This document shows positions 50,191-59,229 of a DNA stretch of 64,000 nucleotides, one piece after another. The stretch comes from CADEED01 sp039931065 (GTDB lineage: Bacteria; Pseudomonadota; Gammaproteobacteria; Steroidobacterales; Steroidobacteraceae): NCBI GenBank assembly GCA_039931065.1, contig JBDTSP010000019.1, positions 16,669 through 80,668 on the forward strand, written 5' to 3'. The notes beneath the pieces were generated by a model. The model was not told the DNA's origin. It saw only the letters and a list, made by a program, of their open reading frames with translations, and made no database searches. Position 1 is the first letter of the stretch. Every line of letters begins with the position of its first letter. The position numbers and the translations under genes were made by a program.

Positions 50191-50601
50191 TCAGAAGTGC
50201 CCGCGCAGAAACCGGGCCGCGGCATCCGTGACGCCGACGATCTTGTTAGTGGCCTGGCGATAGAACTTGAAGTTGAGTTCCGTCTCCGGGCGACCATCTG
50301 CCCAGCGGGAAAACGGCTTCAGTTCCGCGCGACCCAACCTGCGCTTCACGAGAGCGGCGCGTTTCACCTCGATACTCACGCGTGGCGTCTGCCGTTCGAC
50401 GCCGGGTTTCCGGGCAAGCACTTTCGCTGTGATCACGATGCCCCGCGCAATGAGCCCCGGCCCGCCTTCGTTTTCGCTCGCGAAGATGTAGACCGTATCG
50501 CCCGCGGCAATCTGCCTGCCGCCGTACATGGTCTTCTGCGCGGTGAACGTAAATGTCCTGACGCGCAAATCCGCGATTTCAGACTTGATGGCGTAGTTCA
50601 T
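50191..50601 (-). CDS. Conserved hypothetical protein, possibly EVE/PUA-like
   Basis: 136 residues from the ATG 50601, which overlaps the hrpA stop (ATGA). The N-terminal half RTFTFTAQKTMYGGRQIAAGDTVYIFASENEGGPGLIARGIVITAK looks like a small beta-barrel with the 'GD.V.IFAS.....G.IA.G.V' pattern also seen in EVE/PUA-like domains. The rest is rich in Arg/Lys and ends AARFLRGHF. Function unknown; the coupling to hrpA suggests an RNA-related role, which is inference. Confidence 0.65.
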   Translation of the reverse strand: MNYAIKSEIADLRVRTFTFTAQKTMYGGRQIAAGDTVYIFASENEGGPGLIARGIVITAKVLARKPGVERQTPRVSIEVKRAALVKRRLGRAELKPFSRWADGRPETELNFKFYRQATNKIVGVTDAAARFLRGHF

Positions 50602-53600
50602 GTGACGGGCAGCCTTTCGCGTTCCGTCCACGCGTCGTCCAATCGGCGCGCGGAGATCGGCATACGCGTCTTGAGCTGCTGCGCGAACAACGAGACGCGG
50701 AATTCCTCGAGCATCCAGCGGTATTCGTCCTGGGTCGGCGGCTTGAGACCGCGCTCGGCTTTGACCTGCGCCCGGTAACGCGTCTCCAACGGCGCAATTT
50801 CCGCGGCCAGTTGCGCGTCACGACGCGGATCGCGCGCGGCTTTTTCGAGCCGCTGCTCGATGGCCTGCAGAAATCGCGGGAATTCCTGCAATCGATGCCA
50901 CGGCGTCAGCAGCAGGAAACCGGCCGGCACCAGCCAGGCGAGCTGCGAGCGGATGTCATCCGCGGTGGGCTTTGGCGCTTTCGCCAGCGCCGACTGGATG
51001 CGGAATAACCGCTCGAGCGAAGACTGCACGGAGCGCGCGATTTCCTGCGCAGGCAGCCCGATGCCACCGCGGGAAGTCGCGATACGTTCGTCGAAGTCCG
51101 CCTCGCTGCGCAGCGGTTCGCGCCCGGCGAGAAACACCGTCATCGCGATGCGATCGAGCAGATCGTCGCGCAGATCGCGGCCCGCGACCAGATCGGTGTT
51201 CAGCAACGGATGCGCGGAGAGCGCTCGATACGCCATCTCGCCCTGCACATTGACCGGAAGATCGCGGCGCAAGGGTTTCAGGTCGCGCGCCATCACCAGG
51301 CGGATCAACCGCGTTGTGCCGCGCTCATGGCTCATGCGCGCCTCGGGCGGCGTGGCGAACACCCGCAGGCCGACCGTGTCGCCTTCGTCTACCAACGCGG
51401 GATAACCGATCTGCTGGCGAACACCGGCGGCCGCCTCCTGGCGCTCGGCGAGTTGGCCGAAGGTCCAGGTCTTCGAGCCGGTGATCAGCTGCGACTGCTT
51501 GGCGTAAACCTGCTGTGACACGCCGGAGTGCCGGTCACGCAGCTCGGTCAGGCTGCGCGAGCGCGCGACCGTCTTGCCCGCGTCGTCGATCAGCAGGAAG
51601 TTCATCCGCAGGTGCGGCGGCAGCAGATCGTCGCGGAACGAGTCGCTTGGTACGGGCACGCCGGCGGTGCGCAGCAATGCATCCGCAAGTTGCACGTGCA
51701 GCGAGCCGATTCCGTATTCGAGCAGCGGCATCACGCGCGCCACCGCGTCCGGCACCGGTACGAAATGCACACGCAGGTTCTTCGGCAGCGAACGCACCAG
51801 CGCCTCTATCTTCTCATCGAACAGCCCCGGCACCAGCCAGGTGAACGGCTCTTCCGGCAACTGGTTCAACACGTGCAGGGGGATGAGCGCGGAAACGCCG
51901 TCGTCCACGTTCCCCGGTTCGAACCGGTAACGCATTTGCACGACCACCGGCCCGGCGGAAACATGATCCGGGAAACGTTCGGCTTCGAGCGCCTCTTCGG
52001 TGCCCGAGATGTCGCGTTCGGTGAGGAACAGGATTTTCGGATCCTTCGACTCCGCTTCACGCCGCCAGCGTTCGAACGCGGCGCCGGTCGAAATACCCTC
52101 CGGTACACGCGCATCAAAGAACGCATACAGCTGCGCCTCGTCGACCAGCAGATCGACACGCCGGCCTTTCTGCTGCTGATACTCCGTGTCTTCCAGCAAC
52201 TTGCGGTTGTTGGCGAGAAACGGCGTACGCGCGTCGTACTCCATCTGGACCAGCGCGTGGCGGATGAACAATTCGCGCGCGGCTTTCGGATCGACACGTT
52301 CATACGGCACGCGGCGATCGGTCGACAACGTGAGCCCGAACAAGGTTGTTCGCTCATACACCGCGGCCCGCGCGGCGCGGCGCTCCCAATGCGGATCGTA
52401 GTGATGCCGCTTCACCAGGTGAGCGCCGGCCTGCTCGATCCACGCGGTTTCGACGCGCGCGACGGTGCGTGCATACACCTTCGTCGTCTGCACCTGCTCC
52501 GCACTCACGATCCACGCCGGACGAGCCTTGAACTGCCCCGATCCCGGGTGGATGAAAACCTTAGTGCCGCTCGCGCTCAGGTATTCGGCCTGCTCCTTGC
52601 GCTCGGCCACCTGCGACAGCAACCCGGCCAGCAAGGCGCGATGCAGCGCATCGTACTGCGCGGGCTGCGTGTTCATCTTCAACGCGAGCTCGCCCTTCAC
52701 GACTTCCATGACCTGCGCATGCACGTCGTGCCATTCGGTGAGCCGCAGGTAGGAGAGGAAGTTCTCCTTGCACCAGCCGCGCAGTTTGGCGCGCGAAAGA
52801 TTCTGGCGCTGCTCGCTCCACGCGCGCCACAACTTGAGCAGCGACAGGAAGTCCGACTGCTCGTCGCGCCACAAGGCGTGTTTCTGGTCAGCCTGGGTTT
52901 GTTTGTCGGCCGGCCGATCGCGCGGATCCGGCACGGACAACGCCGAGGCGATGATCGCGACTTCTTCGAGGCAGTGCTCCTGCGCCCCCGCGAGCAACAT
53001 GCGGCCGAGCCGGGGATCGAGCGGCAATCGGGCTAACTGCCGCCCAATGTCGGTGAGTTTGCCGTCGTCGGACAATGCATTGAGCTCATTCAGCGTGCGT
53101 TGTCCGTCGCGCACCATCCGCCCATCCGGCGGCTCGACGAATGGAAATGCCTCGATGTCGCCGAGCTTGAGCGCGTGCATCTGCAGGATCACCGCGGCGA
53201 GATTCGTGCGCTGTATTTCAGGCTCGGTGAATTCCGGCCGTGCCTTGAAATCCTCTTCGGAGTAAAGGCGGATCGCGATACCCGGCGCGACACGGCCGCA
53301 GCGCCCCGAGCGCTGGTTGGCGGAAGCCTGCGATATCTTTTCGATCGGCAACCGTTGCAGGCGGCTGCGGTGGCTATAGCGGCTGATACGCGCGACGCCG
53401 GTGTCGATGACGGCGCGGATGCCGGGCACCGTCAACGAAGTCTCGGCAACGTTGGTCGACAACACGACCCGGCGCCGGCCCGATGGCCTGAACACGCGTT
53501 GTTGTTCTTCCTGCGAGAGTCGCGAATAGAGCGGCAGGATTTCGCAGCCCTGCGGATGATGTTTGCGCAACGACTCGGCGGTTTCGCGAATCTCGCGCTC

Positions 53601-54497
53601 GCCGCTCAGGAACACCAGGATGTCGCCCGCGTTCGTGCGCCACAACTCGTCTACGGCCGCGAGGATCGCCGCCTGTTCATCCGCCGCGGTCTCGTCGTCT
53701 TCCTCGTCGAGCTCGACCGCGCGGTACCGCAACTCGACTGGATAGCTGCGGCCGGAGACGTTGATGATCGGCGCATCGCCGAAGTGACGCGAGAAGCGCT
53801 CCGGGTCGATCGTCGCCGAGGTGATCACCAGTTTGAGATCCGGCCGTTTCGGCAGCAGCCACTTGAGATAGCCGAGCAGGAAATCGATGTTCAGCGAACG
53901 TTCGTGCGCTTCGTCGACGATGATCGTGTCGTACGCGTCGAAGAACCGGTCGCCCTGCGTCTCCGCAAGCAGGATGCCGTCGGTCATCAGTTTGATCAGG
54001 CCTTCCGGGCGGCTGTGATCCTGAAAGCGCAGCTTGTATCCGACCAGTTGCCCGAGTGGCGTCTTGAGTTCTTCGGCGATACGCGCCGCCACCGCGCGCG
54101 CCGCGATTCGCCGCGGCTGCGTGTGGCCGATGATGCCGGCCACGCCCCGCCCCGCCTCCAGACAGATCTTCGGCAACTGCGTCGTCTTGCCGGATCCGGT
54201 TTCGCCGCACAGGATGACGACAGGATGTTGTTCGATCGCGCGGCGGATTTCCTCGCGATTCGCCGAGATCGGCAGCTCCTCGGGATACGAGATCGCCGGC
54301 ACACTCGCCGCGCGCGCAGCGCGAGCCGCGGCGGAAGCGGCAAACCTGCCCGCGAGCGCCGTCTCGGCGGCCGCGACGTCGTTGCCACGCATCCGTTCGC
54401 CGCGCAGCCGGTCGCGCTCGCGGCGCAGTCGAAACTGGTCGCGGCGCAGGCAGGCATCGAGCGAAAGTTCGGGGAGAACGGGATCCGGCGGATTCAT
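50598..54497 (-). CDS. hrpA: HrpA, DEAH-box ATP-dependent RNA helicase
   Basis: About 1299 residues from the ATG 54497 (MNPPDPVLPELSLDACLRRDQF), normal for HrpA. Walker A is VILCGETGSGKTTQLPKI (about residue 87), DEAH is IIVDEAHERSLNIDFL, motif III SATID, motif VI NQRSGRCGRVAPG. HA2/OB regions follow, then the long HrpA-specific C-terminus, ending MPISARRLDDAWTERERLPVT. E. coli HrpA resolves stalled ribosomes. The open frame upstream of 54497 is not protein-like and was left out. Confidence 0.96.
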   Translation of the reverse strand: MNPPDPVLPELSLDACLRRDQFRLRRERDRLRGERMRGNDVAAAETALAGRFAASAAARAARAASVPAISYPEELPISANREEIRRAIEQHPVVILCGETGSGKTTQLPKICLEAGRGVAGIIGHTQPRRIAARAVAARIAEELKTPLGQLVGYKLRFQDHSRPEGLIKLMTDGILLAETQGDRFFDAYDTIIVDEAHERSLNIDFLLGYLKWLLPKRPDLKLVITSATIDPERFSRHFGDAPIINVSGRSYPVELRYRAVELDEEDDETAADEQAAILAAVDELWRTNAGDILVFLSGEREIRETAESLRKHHPQGCEILPLYSRLSQEEQQRVFRPSGRRRVVLSTNVAETSLTVPGIRAVIDTGVARISRYSHRSRLQRLPIEKISQASANQRSGRCGRVAPGIAIRLYSEEDFKARPEFTEPEIQRTNLAAVILQMHALKLGDIEAFPFVEPPDGRMVRDGQRTLNELNALSDDGKLTDIGRQLARLPLDPRLGRMLLAGAQEHCLEEVAIIASALSVPDPRDRPADKQTQADQKHALWRDEQSDFLSLLKLWRAWSEQRQNLSRAKLRGWCKENFLSYLRLTEWHDVHAQVMEVVKGELALKMNTQPAQYDALHRALLAGLLSQVAERKEQAEYLSASGTKVFIHPGSGQFKARPAWIVSAEQVQTTKVYARTVARVETAWIEQAGAHLVKRHHYDPHWERRAARAAVYERTTLFGLTLSTDRRVPYERVDPKAARELFIRHALVQMEYDARTPFLANNRKLLEDTEYQQQKGRRVDLLVDEAQLYAFFDARVPEGISTGAAFERWRREAESKDPKILFLTERDISGTEEALEAERFPDHVSAGPVVVQMRYRFEPGNVDDGVSALIPLHVLNQLPEEPFTWLVPGLFDEKIEALVRSLPKNLRVHFVPVPDAVARVMPLLEYGIGSLHVQLADALLRTAGVPVPSDSFRDDLLPPHLRMNFLLIDDAGKTVARSRSLTELRDRHSGVSQQVYAKQSQLITGSKTWTFGQLAERQEAAAGVRQQIGYPALVDEGDTVGLRVFATPPEARMSHERGTTRLIRLVMARDLKPLRRDLPVNVQGEMAYRALSAHPLLNTDLVAGRDLRDDLLDRIAMTVFLAGREPLRSEADFDERIATSRGGIGLPAQEIARSVQSSLERLFRIQSALAKAPKPTADDIRSQLAWLVPAGFLLLTPWHRLQEFPRFLQAIEQRLEKAARDPRRDAQLAAEIAPLETRYRAQVKAERGLKPPTQDEYRWMLEEFRVSLFAQQLKTRMPISARRLDDAWTERERLPVT

Positions 54498-54565
54498 GGG
54501 CGCGGGCGCGAGCGCGGGCTTGCGCCCTTGGGCGCGGTGACTTGTCGGGGCCGCGAGTCTACCGG

Positions 54566-55105
54566 CTAGAGCTTGCGCGGTCTCTCGAAACGCAGGGCGC
54601 CCTCCCGGCCGAGACCGGCCGCTTGGAAACCGCAACGGGAAAGCACTGCAATGGAAGCCGGATTCGCTTCGGTCGTGTGGGCGATGACGCGGTTGGTTTC
54701 CGCGACCGTGAATGCGTGCGCCACCAGGGTTTCGACCATCTCGCGTGCGAATCCGCGGCGCTGCCACTCGGGCAGCACGGAGTAGCCGATCTCGAGAGTG
54801 CCGTCGGAATCCATGGGGCCGAAGTAGCCCGCCACGCCGACCAACGCGCGCGGCGTGGCTGAATCCGGTTGGTGTACGGCGTACCAGCCGTACCAGCCTT
54901 CGACCGCCTCACCGCCCGCTTCGAAACACCCGCGAAAGAATTCCATCGCATCGCGATCGTATTCGCCGGTCGGCCAGGATTTCGAAACCTCGGCGTTCAA
55001 CAGACCCGCCAGTTTCTCGGGCGATTCCAGCTCCGTGCGGATGTGTTCGAGGGTCGACGCGATCATTGTCAGGCGATTGGATTCGAGGGTCTTTGGGTTG
55101 GCCAT
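54566..55105 (-). CDS. GNAT acetyltransferase, RimJ/RimL-like
   Basis: 179 residues from the ATG at 55105 (MANPKTLESNRLTMIASTLEHI). The fold includes VGVAGYFGPMDSDGTLEIGYSVLPEWQRRGFAREMVETLVAHAFTVAETNRVIAHTTEANPASIAVLSRCGFQAAG, the acetyl-CoA loop QRRGFA and the RimJ/L-like N-terminal order. Substrate unknown. It stands alone; a 172-bp spacer without features separates it from the next plus-strand gene. Confidence 0.85.
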   Translation of the reverse strand: MANPKTLESNRLTMIASTLEHIRTELESPEKLAGLLNAEVSKSWPTGEYDRDAMEFFRGCFEAGGEAVEGWYGWYAVHQPDSATPRALVGVAGYFGPMDSDGTLEIGYSVLPEWQRRGFAREMVETLVAHAFTVAETNRVIAHTTEANPASIAVLSRCGFQAAGLGREGALRFERPRKL

Positions 55106-55277
55106 ATGTTTTCGGAGTCGGTCGTTGCGTTGCACGCGTGGATTTACCAGAAAGCCTCGTCCTTGCGCCTGCTCACTGCATGCACGCTGAACTGCGCAAT
55201 CTGGCGATCAGCTCTTCCGGCACGCGCTTGCTCGCAATCTGTCCTGCTCGAAGCGTTATTGGTATCGTGGAGCGATC

Positions 55278-55715
55278 ATGCCAGCAAAACCAGTGTCAGA
55301 CAGCGCCGCCGCTTCTAAAAACATTACGAAGAAGATCGCGGCGCTTGGCGATTGGCGAGGCGAGACGCTCGCCGCGGTTCGCAAGCTCATCCTCGCGGCG
55401 GGGCCTGAAATCCTCGAGGAATGGAAATGGATGGGCACTCCGGTGTGGTCCCATGACGGCATCATCTGCACCGGCGAATCGTACAAACAGGTCGTCAAGC
55501 TGACGTTCGCGCGGGGCGCCGCTCTCCCCGATCCGCAGAAGTTGTTCAACTCGAGTCTCGAGGGCAACACGCGCCGGGCCATCGACATCCGAGAAGGCGA
55601 AACGCTGGAGGCTGCCGCGTTCAAGAAACTGATCAAGGCCGCAGCCGACGCAAACACGGGCGCGCTCGCGAAACGCGCCGCGTCGAAGAAGAAAACCCCC
55701 GCCAAGAAGAAATAG
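55278..55715 (+). CDS. DUF1801 protein (YdhG-like)
   Basis: 145 residues. The DUF1801 pattern is clear: LAAVRKLILAAGPEILEEWKWMGTPVWSHDGIICTGESYKQVVKLTFARGAALPDPQKLFNSSLEGNTRRAIDIREGE, ending in a very Lys/Ala-rich tail (AASKKKTPAKKK). These small proteins have a Fe-S/FAD-free alpha-beta fold of unknown function and are common in soil bacteria. A second family member lies in the cassette region (60786-61268). Confidence 0.88.
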   Translation: MPAKPVSDSAAASKNITKKIAALGDWRGETLAAVRKLILAAGPEILEEWKWMGTPVWSHDGIICTGESYKQVVKLTFARGAALPDPQKLFNSSLEGNTRRAIDIREGETLEAAAFKKLIKAAADANTGALAKRAASKKKTPAKKK

Positions 55716-55725
55716 TTCGCGCCGA

Positions 55726-56370
55726 CTAGTCCCGATCCGGCGCACCGAGCGGAAAATACTTTCGATACGGTCGCGCTTCATCGACGGCGCGCGCGATCGA
55801 CGGATGCGCCAGCAGCCGCGCGCGATACGCCCGCAGATTGCCGAGTCCGGCGGGAATTTCATGCGCCCAATCGGCATAAAAAAGTGACGGAGCCGCGGCA
55901 CAGTCAGCCAGCGTGAGGCTGCCACCCGCGGCCCAGATGCGGCCCGCGAGCCGCGTATCGAGCCAGGCGTAGATCTTGTCGAGAACTCCACGCGCCTCAT
56001 CCACGCCAAAAACGTCGCGATCGGTCTCCGCGCGGCGCTGGTCGAGGACTATCTTCTGCATCGAAGTCATGACGTAGTTGTCGAAGATGCGATCGAGCAT
56101 GCGGACTTCGACGCCCGCGTCCCCTGGCGGAATCAGGCGGAGGCGGCCTGCATGGTGCAGATCGAGGTGCTCGATGATCGTGCTCGTCTCGAGAATCGTG
56201 TGTTCACCATCCACCAACACGGGGAAACGCTTGAGTGGCCAGAGCGCGGTCAACTCGGCGTTCGCAGCAGCATCCTCGAGATTGCGGTATTCGAATGGCG
56301 TCGCGTTTTCGTACAAGGCGATCAACACCTTCTGGGTGTAGGACGAAAACGGATGGGCGTATAACTTCAT
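55726..56370 (-). CDS. Glutathione S-transferase family protein
   Basis: 214 residues from the ATG 56370 (MKLYAHPFSSYTQKVLIALYENATPFEYR). The thioredoxin-like N-terminal domain carries FPVLVDGEHTILETSTIIEHL, the glutathione-binding Glu-Ser/Thr signature, then an all-helical domain with GGSLTLADCAAAPSLFYADW. The start Ser/Tyr for thiol activation is in SSYTQK. Convergent with the DUF1801 gene (10 bp apart). Confidence 0.9.
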   Translation of the reverse strand: MKLYAHPFSSYTQKVLIALYENATPFEYRNLEDAAANAELTALWPLKRFPVLVDGEHTILETSTIIEHLDLHHAGRLRLIPPGDAGVEVRMLDRIFDNYVMTSMQKIVLDQRRAETDRDVFGVDEARGVLDKIYAWLDTRLAGRIWAAGGSLTLADCAAAPSLFYADWAHEIPAGLGNLRAYRARLLAHPSIARAVDEARPYRKYFPLGAPDRD

Positions 56371-56389
56371 CGACTCCTCCAACGGACTA

Positions 56390-56962
56390 TCAGGCGAGCC
56401 ACAGTACATAGGCACTGCCCGCGAGCGTGCCCAGCAGCAGACCCACGATGACATCGGCCGGATCGTGCCGGCCGAGCGTCAGCCGCGACCATGCCACCGC
56501 CGTTGTGATCAGTAAACCCGCGGCAACGGCCCACAGGACCGGCCAGAGCAATGCGGTCGCGAATGCGGCGAACGCAACGTGCAGCGACATCTTCACCCAT
56601 CTCGCAAGCGACATCGCCGCGGCGATCAGCATCGAGGCAACAACCAATGCAACTGACATGGGCAGATTGCGCAGCACAAACCCTACGAGCGCGGCGCTCA
56701 CGAGCAGCAGGATTATCAGGAACCCGTTGAGTGCTGTGCGCTCTCGGCGATGGCTCGCGTCCACGTGCGCCCACCGGCCGGCCTTGACCTGAAACCACGT
56801 GAAGCCGATGACCACTGACGCCAGCAACAGCAGGGTCACTCCGATGGTCCGCAACTGCATTTGAGAAGCGCCGTGTGCCTGGGCCACGATCAATCCGGCG
56901 CACGAAATGAGCACGACCGGATGTCCCGCAATCGAGACGGCACGGGCGATTGCGATACGCAT
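56390..56962 (-). CDS. PAP2 superfamily membrane protein
   Basis: 190 residues with about five membrane helices. The phosphatase-like motifs lie near the C-terminus: KMSLHVAFAAFAT (C2-like, with His; the usual PSGH is replaced by SLHV) and SRLTLGRHDPADVIVGLLLG (C3: SR..LGRH.P.DV). The KxxxxxxRP C1 motif is not evident; the preceding HRRERTALN stretch may correspond. So lipid phosphatase activity is possible but not certain. It precedes the GST gene on the same strand (19 bp apart). Confidence 0.82.
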   Translation of the reverse strand: MRIAIARAVSIAGHPVVLISCAGLIVAQAHGASQMQLRTIGVTLLLLASVVIGFTWFQVKAGRWAHVDASHRRERTALNGFLIILLLVSAALVGFVLRNLPMSVALVVASMLIAAAMSLARWVKMSLHVAFAAFATALLWPVLWAVAAGLLITTAVAWSRLTLGRHDPADVIVGLLLGTLAGSAYVLWLA

Positions 56963-57018
56963 GAAGCCTTGACCAGCCGACTAAACTTTCTCGCCGCCGG
57001 ATTGTGACGCTACGGATT

Positions 57019-57405
57019 TCATTGACCGGCAGGTGGCTGCCACAATTCGACCTTGTTTCCTTCGAGATCGATCACCCAGGCGAACTTGCCGTACTCGGAG
57101 TCATCGATCTTGTCGAGGACATTGCAGCCTTCAGCTTTGAGCGCCGAGACCAGTGCGTAAAGATCGTCCACGCGGTAATTCACCATGAACGTCGAATTGC
57201 CGGGTGCAAACTGCTCACTCTCCTGCGAGGCGATCGACCAGACGGTTGTTCCGCCCGCAGGTTTTCCGTCCGGATCGGCCCAATTGAACGCGGTACCACC
57301 CCACGCCTGGACCTCGATGCCGAGGTGGCGCATGTACCAGGCCCGCAGCGCGGGCGCGTCCTTTGCCTTGAAAAATATTCCGCCGATGCCAGTGACTCGT
57401 TTCAT
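57019..57405 (-). CDS. VOC family protein
   Basis: 128 residues from the ATG at 57405, with GAGG upstream. VOC fold: VTGIGGIFFKAKDAPALRAWYMRHLGIEVQAWGGTAFNWADPDG, then FMVNYRVDDLYALVSALKAEGCNVLDKIDDSEYGKFAWVIDLEGNKVELWQPP. The metal-site residues (His or Gln, then Glu in VELWQ) are partly visible. Likely detoxification or a small-molecule enzyme; substrate unknown. Confidence 0.88.
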   Translation of the reverse strand: MKRVTGIGGIFFKAKDAPALRAWYMRHLGIEVQAWGGTAFNWADPDGKPAGGTTVWSIASQESEQFAPGNSTFMVNYRVDDLYALVSALKAEGCNVLDKIDDSEYGKFAWVIDLEGNKVELWQPPAGQ

Positions 57406-57515
57406 GAAATCCTCGGTGGTTCGGTAGTTAGTGAGTTTGCCACGAGCGCCTGGCCTGCGGCCCTGTTCATCTTTTTGGCTGTCGCGATATTGCCGCGCGA
57501 CATCTGTTTCCTCAA

Positions 57516-57890
57516 CTATCTGTTTTTGCCAGGAGGCAGCGAGGGCCAGCGCACCGTCAGGACAAGTGATTCCTGCTCCGAACGAAACGAGTGCGGCACA
57601 TGCGGCCCAAAGAGAACGAAGTCTCCCTCCTTTTCCAGCGCAATTTCGCGATCCGGGAAAAGCAGAACGAAATGACCGCGCATCAGGATGTTCAACGTCT
57701 GGACGCGATTGCCAGGCGCCCATTCACCGCGCGTGTCACCCTTTGGATGGGTGAACCATTTCAACTCCAGATCAGCGGTGCGAAGTGGACTGTCATCACC
57801 CGGCATGAAGTGCCCGAGAAACCAGCCGCGCGTGTCTTTGGAGGCGGTGGCAACGTTTCCGGAAACAGGCGCCGTGGTTTCCGAATTCAT
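57516..57890 (-). CDS. Cupin-like small protein
   Basis: 124 residues. The central part RVQTLNILMRGHFVLLFPDREIALEKEGDFVLFGPHVPHSFRSEQESLVLTVRWPS is a cupin barrel, with a His pair only in the second motif (PHVPHS). The first cupin motif lacks the usual G(x)5HxH. The N-terminal SKDTRGWFLGHFMPGDDSPLRTADLELKWFTHPKGD is typical of small stand-alone sensors or lyases. Metal binding and activity are uncertain. Confidence 0.75.
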   Translation of the reverse strand: MNSETTAPVSGNVATASKDTRGWFLGHFMPGDDSPLRTADLELKWFTHPKGDTRGEWAPGNRVQTLNILMRGHFVLLFPDREIALEKEGDFVLFGPHVPHSFRSEQESLVLTVRWPSLPPGKNR

Positions 57891-57926
57891 GCTGTTCTCA
57901 GCCCGGTGACCGACACTTTCTCTACC

Positions 57927-58327
57927 CTATCTATCATGCGAATGCGCCGGCTGATGATCCTGAGACGCCGCAAGTATCTTGCACAGACCGGCATCTTCGC
58001 TTCGTATCGTCCATTTTCCGTCACTCGAACGGAATTCGGTCGTTCTCATCGAACAGCTGTCCCTGGCGTGGCGCTCGAGAGTGCACGCCAACAGTTGTCG
58101 CTCGACGCCGCGATACCAGAAGTGCCGCACGGCGCGCACCACACGTCCCTCGTTTGCTTCGTAAGGCACGTGTGGCAGCAACTCGCCCAGCAAGTTGTCG
58201 AGGCTTGCATCAGCGCCTGTGAATTGCCAGGCATCGGAACATTCAGAACCCGAGAGCGATCACCCCCGCAATTATTCCTGGCACCCTCGTACATTGCGGA
58301 CGAGCATAGCTCACGAACCGAGCTCAT
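57927..58327 (-). pseudogene. Possible frameshifted ORF of unknown family
   Basis: Two minus-strand frames give protein-like sequence. An N-terminal part from the ATG near 58327 begins MSSVRELCSSAMYEGARN; after a frame change near 58250 another frame, ending at a TAG at 57927, continues with SECSDAWQFTGADASLD, a Trp/Tyr-bearing middle (RHFWYRGVERQLLAC) and FRSSDGKWTIRSEDAGLC. Neither frame alone has a good start and full length. It may be a decayed gene or chance. No family was recognised. Confidence 0.3.
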
Positions 58328-58450
58328 GCGCCCTCACCCCAACGAGGCCCGGGCAGCCGGAAAAGAGTGCCTGGCCGCTTTGTAGAATTCAGGTCCCGCC
58401 GATCGACTATGTCGTGACGACGAAATTTTGCGCCACAGGAGAATGCACCG

Positions 58451-59098
58451 ATGAACCCCACCATCACCGCCTTTGAACGTTCGCCCGATCGCGGCGTGGG
58501 ACTGGCGCGTGACATGCCAGTCCGATGGGCGCTCGAAGAAGTGGGCCAGCCGTACAACGTTCGTCTCGTTTCGTTCACCGAGATGAAGGAACCGGCGCAT
58601 CGGGCACTTCATCCTTTCGGGAAGATTCCGACTTACGAAGATGGGGAACTCACCCTGTTCGAATCGGGCTCGATCGTGTTCCACATTGCGGAGCACCATG
58701 CGGGCCTGCTACCAGGCGACGCGAATGCGCGTGCGCGCGCAATTACCTGGATGTTTGCCGCGCTCAGCACGATCGAGCCGCCGATCCTCGAACTGCAGAA
58801 CGCCGTGATACTCGAGCGCAACGAGCCCTGGCACGAGCAGCGTTTGGCTGCCGTCAAGGATCGCATCCGTGTCCCGCTCGGCGAGCTTTCCAATCGCCTG
58901 GGTGACGCAGACTGGCTGGCTGGCACGTTCAGCGCCGGCGACTTGTTGATGGTGCAAGTGCTGCGCAGGTTGAGACGATCCGGCCTGCTGGACGAATTCC
59001 CGAAGTTGTCCGCCTATGTCGCGCGGGGCGAAGCGCGGCCCGCTTTCAAGCGCGCTTTTGCCGCGCAACTGGCGGTTTTTTCGGCCAGCGAAAGTTAA
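58451..59098 (+). CDS. Glutathione S-transferase family protein
   Basis: 215 residues. The ATG at 58451 is preceded by AGGAG. The thioredoxin-like part (ITAFERSPDRGVGLARDMPVRWALEEVGQPYNVRLV..KEPAHRALHPFGKIPTYEDGELTLFESGSIVFHIAEHH) has the glutathione-binding ESGSI motif, followed by a helical domain with LAGTFSAGDLLMVQVLRRL. Last gene of the plus-strand chromosomal block before the cassette region. It converges on the minus-strand genes to its right. Confidence 0.9.
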   Translation: MNPTITAFERSPDRGVGLARDMPVRWALEEVGQPYNVRLVSFTEMKEPAHRALHPFGKIPTYEDGELTLFESGSIVFHIAEHHAGLLPGDANARARAITWMFAALSTIEPPILELQNAVILERNEPWHEQRLAAVKDRIRVPLGELSNRLGDADWLAGTFSAGDLLMVQVLRRLRRSGLLDEFPKLSAYVARGEARPAFKRAFAAQLAVFSASES

Positions 59099-59193
59099 GC
59101 AACGAGTCCGCCTGCAATGTGGAAGGCCACGTTGGCGAGCGCGTGCCCCAGCAGCGCGAAGACCACCATCAAAGAAAATGCCAGCCTCAGCAC
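59098..59193 (-). CDS. Possible tiny membrane protein
   Basis: A short open frame after the HExxH gene reads VLRLAFSLMVVFALLGHALANVAFHIAGG and stops at about 59097, so it is one hydrophobic helix of 31-33 residues. The start would be a GTG near 59193 or an internal ATG. It overlaps the end of the GST gene on the other strand. It may be real or coincidental. Confidence 0.25.
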
Positions 59194-59229
59194 CTTGCCC
59201 GACCCGTTCCAATTCCTGCGATTGAATCG

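Noticed and set aside
8770..53040. Repeated GTTAGGC/GCCTAAC words inside core genes (near 11358, 15886, 25838, 39242, 40050)
   Set aside because: They equal the integron R box, but lack the inner arms and core of attC, and their number is about what chance predicts at this GC content.
54498..54767. N-terminal extension of hrpA
   Set aside because: The 90 extra codons are low-complexity Arg/Gly/Pro sequence and are not part of the HrpA family; the ATG at 54497 gives the normal length.
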